Below are positions 11,237 to 12,429 of a stretch of DNA of 12,429 bases, piece by piece. Each line of letters starts with the position of its first letter. The stretch's first letter is position 1. Origin of the DNA: an uncultured Bacteroidales bacterium. GTDB lineage: Bacteria; Bacteroidota; Bacteroidia; Bacteroidales; WCHB1-69. The stretch is taken from contig CAMJPH010000074.1 of the NCBI GenBank assembly GCA_946407715.1, positions 1-12,429 on the forward strand. The letters are read 5' to 3'. A model generated the notes under the pieces. The model ran no database searches and had not been told where the DNA came from. It worked only from the letters and a program-made list of their open reading frames with translations. The position numbers and the translations under genes were made by a program.

Positions 11237-12429
11237 ATGCCGAAAATTTCCCAAAAAGGTGCAAGCATGCAGTCTTCCCCTATCCGGAAGCTCGTCCCGT
11301 TCTCTGATGCCGCCAAAGCTCGTGGCATCCATGTCTATCATTTGAACATCGGTCAGCCCGACATCGAGACCCCGAAAGGCGCTCGTGATGCGGTGCGCAA
11401 CGCTGACATCCCGGTGATTGCCTACAGCCACTCCGCCGGTAACATCAGCTACCGCAAGAAATTGGTGGAGTACTACCACAGCGTGGGCATCGAGATCACT
11501 CCCGATGAGATCATCGTCACCACCGGCGGCAGCGAAGGCCTCCTTTTCGCCTTCAACAGCTGCATGGATCCCGGCGACGAAATCATCATCCCGGAACCTT
11601 TCTATGCTAACTACAATGCTTTCGCCACGATGTGCGGCGTGGTGGTGAAACCCATCGTCTCCACGATTGAGAACGGCTTCGCGCTGCCTTCCATCGAGGA
11701 TTTCGAGAAGGTCATCACCCCGAAGACGAAAGCCATCATGATCTGTAACCCCAACAACCCCACTGGCTACCTCTATTCCAAGGAGGAAGTCTTGAAGTTG
11801 GGTGAGATTGCCAAGAAACACGACCTCTTCCTCTTCGCCGATGAGGTTTATCGTGAATTCTGTTACGATGGCGCCCAGCATTTCTCCGTCATGGAGTTGA
11901 CCGACATTGCCGACAACGTGGTGCTTTTGGACTCTGTGTCAAAGCGTTACAGTGCATGCGGCGTACGAGTGGGGGCTTTCATCACGCATAACAAGGAGGT
12001 TTACAATACCGCGATGAAGATGGCGCAGGCCCGTCTGAGCCCGCCTTCCTACGGTCAGATCCTCGGCGAGGCCGCCGTTGATACTCCCAAAGAGTATTTC
12101 GAGAGCGTCAACAAGGAATACGTAGCTCGCAGAAACACCATCGTGAACGGTGTGAACGCCATCCCTGGCTGTTTCGTGCCGATGCCGAAGGGTGCTTTCT
12201 ACTGCGTCGCCCGCCTGCCTATCGACGACTCCGACAAATTCTGCCGCTGGCTGCTCGAAGACTTCAGCTACAACGGAGCCACGGTGATGTTCGCTCCTGC
12301 CACCGGCTTCTATTCCAAGAAGGGTCAAGGCGTTAACGAGGTTCGTATCAGCTACTGCCTCAACGTCTCCGACCTGGAGAAAGCTGTTGAGTGCCTCCGC
12401 GAAGCCCTCAAGGTCTATCCAGGACGCAC
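11237..12429 (+). CDS. Class I/II PLP-dependent aminotransferase (aspartate/aromatic type), 3' end cut
   Basis: The frame from ATG 11237 is open to the window edge: 397 codons plus 2 nt. Conserved features of fold-type I aminotransferases are present: NIGQPDIETP (37-46), TTGGSEGLLF (95-104) for the phosphate cradle, NPNNPTG (171-177), ADEVY (201-205) with the pyridine-nitrogen Asp202, SVSKRYSACGVRVG with the Schiff-base Lys236, and NEVRISY with the substrate-carboxylate Arg. The end ALKVYPGR looks like the natural C-terminus of Bacteroidales homologues, so few residues are missing. It probably makes aspartate, aromatic or related amino acids, but the substrate is not readable. Codons strongly favour AAC, ATC, TTC and GAG compared with the neighbours, suggesting high expression. 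An alternative start at M11 is less likely because family members begin as here. Confidence 0.9.
   Translation, partial: MPKISQKGASMQSSPIRKLVPFSDAAKARGIHVYHLNIGQPDIETPKGARDAVRNADIPVIAYSHSAGNISYRKKLVEYYHSVGIEITPDEIIVTTGGSEGLLFAFNSCMDPGDEIIIPEPFYANYNAFATMCGVVVKPIVSTIENGFALPSIEDFEKVITPKTKAIMICNPNNPTGYLYSKEEVLKLGEIAKKHDLFLFADEVYREFCYDGAQHFSVMELTDIADNVVLLDSVSKRYSACGVRVGAFITHNKEVYNTAMKMAQARLSPPSYGQILGEAAVDTPKEYFESVNKEYVARRNTIVNGVNAIPGCFVPMPKGAFYCVARLPIDDSDKFCRWLLEDFSYNGATVMFAPATGFYSKKGQGVNEVRISYCLNVSDLEKAVECLREALKVYPGR

Noticed and set aside
11186..11881. 231-codon open frame on the minus strand
   Set aside because: It is antisense to the clearly conserved aminotransferase, and its length comes from that gene's strong codon bias; the translation shows no recognisable domain or signal.
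11939..12328. 129-codon minus-strand open frame
   Set aside because: Also antisense to the aminotransferase, for the same reason.

Overview
The window looks like a chromosomal segment from a member of the Bacteroidales (phylum Bacteroidota), probably not a Bacteroides sensu stricto because it carries type IX secretion system (T9SS) components. Supporting evidence: T9SS-type PorP/SprF and PD40/OmpA-like proteins, the Bacteroidota radical-SAM/lipoprotein pair, an S8 peptidase with a Bacteroidales-style N-terminus, and the Bacteroidota -7 promoter box TAnnTTTG upstream of nearly every transcription unit. No phage, IS transposase or CRISPR array is present.

Layout: (1) 1-526 (-): N-terminal part of a secreted subtilisin-like (S8) peptidase, cut by the window edge. 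(2) 673-743 (+): tRNA-Cys(GCA) with its own promoter and a strong hairpin terminator. (3) 804-3561 (+): a membrane-glycolipid cassette of a GT-C glycosyltransferase, a GtrA-type flippase overlapping it by ATGA, and a PAP2 phosphatase. (4) 3429-7351 (-): a PD40/OmpA-like protein and, upstream of it, one open frame joining a complete RarA (MgsA) AAA+ ATPase to a complete PorP/SprF outer-membrane protein with no stop between them. The PD40 gene overlaps the PAP2 gene tail-to-tail by 133 bp. (5) 7428-8027 (-): ORF6N-domain protein with a textbook promoter. (6) 8237-8998 (-): rsmA/ksgA, bracketed by two related palindromic repeats. (7) 9272-10727 (+): a small lipoprotein and a radical SAM/SPASM enzyme separated by 1 nt. 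(8) 10728-11236: a repeat-rich intergenic region with heptanucleotide repeats, a ~194-bp inverted repeat and a 99-bp MITE-like element with 18-bp terminal inverted repeats and a 6-bp target duplication. (9) 11237-end (+): class I PLP-dependent aminotransferase, missing at most its last few residues.

Functional links: glycosyltransferase, GtrA and PAP2 probably act together on polyprenyl- or lipid A-linked sugars at the inner membrane. PorP and the PD40/OmpA-like protein are probably T9SS envelope partners, and the S8 peptidase could be exported by that route. The lipoprotein/radical SAM pair is the known but functionally unexplained 'rSAM/lipoprotein' system.

Best candidates for something unusual: the RarA-PorP in-frame join, the rSAM/lipoprotein pair, the MITE with visible target duplication, and a heptanucleotide repeat family (unit near GTYTNAN) recurring in three intergenic regions.
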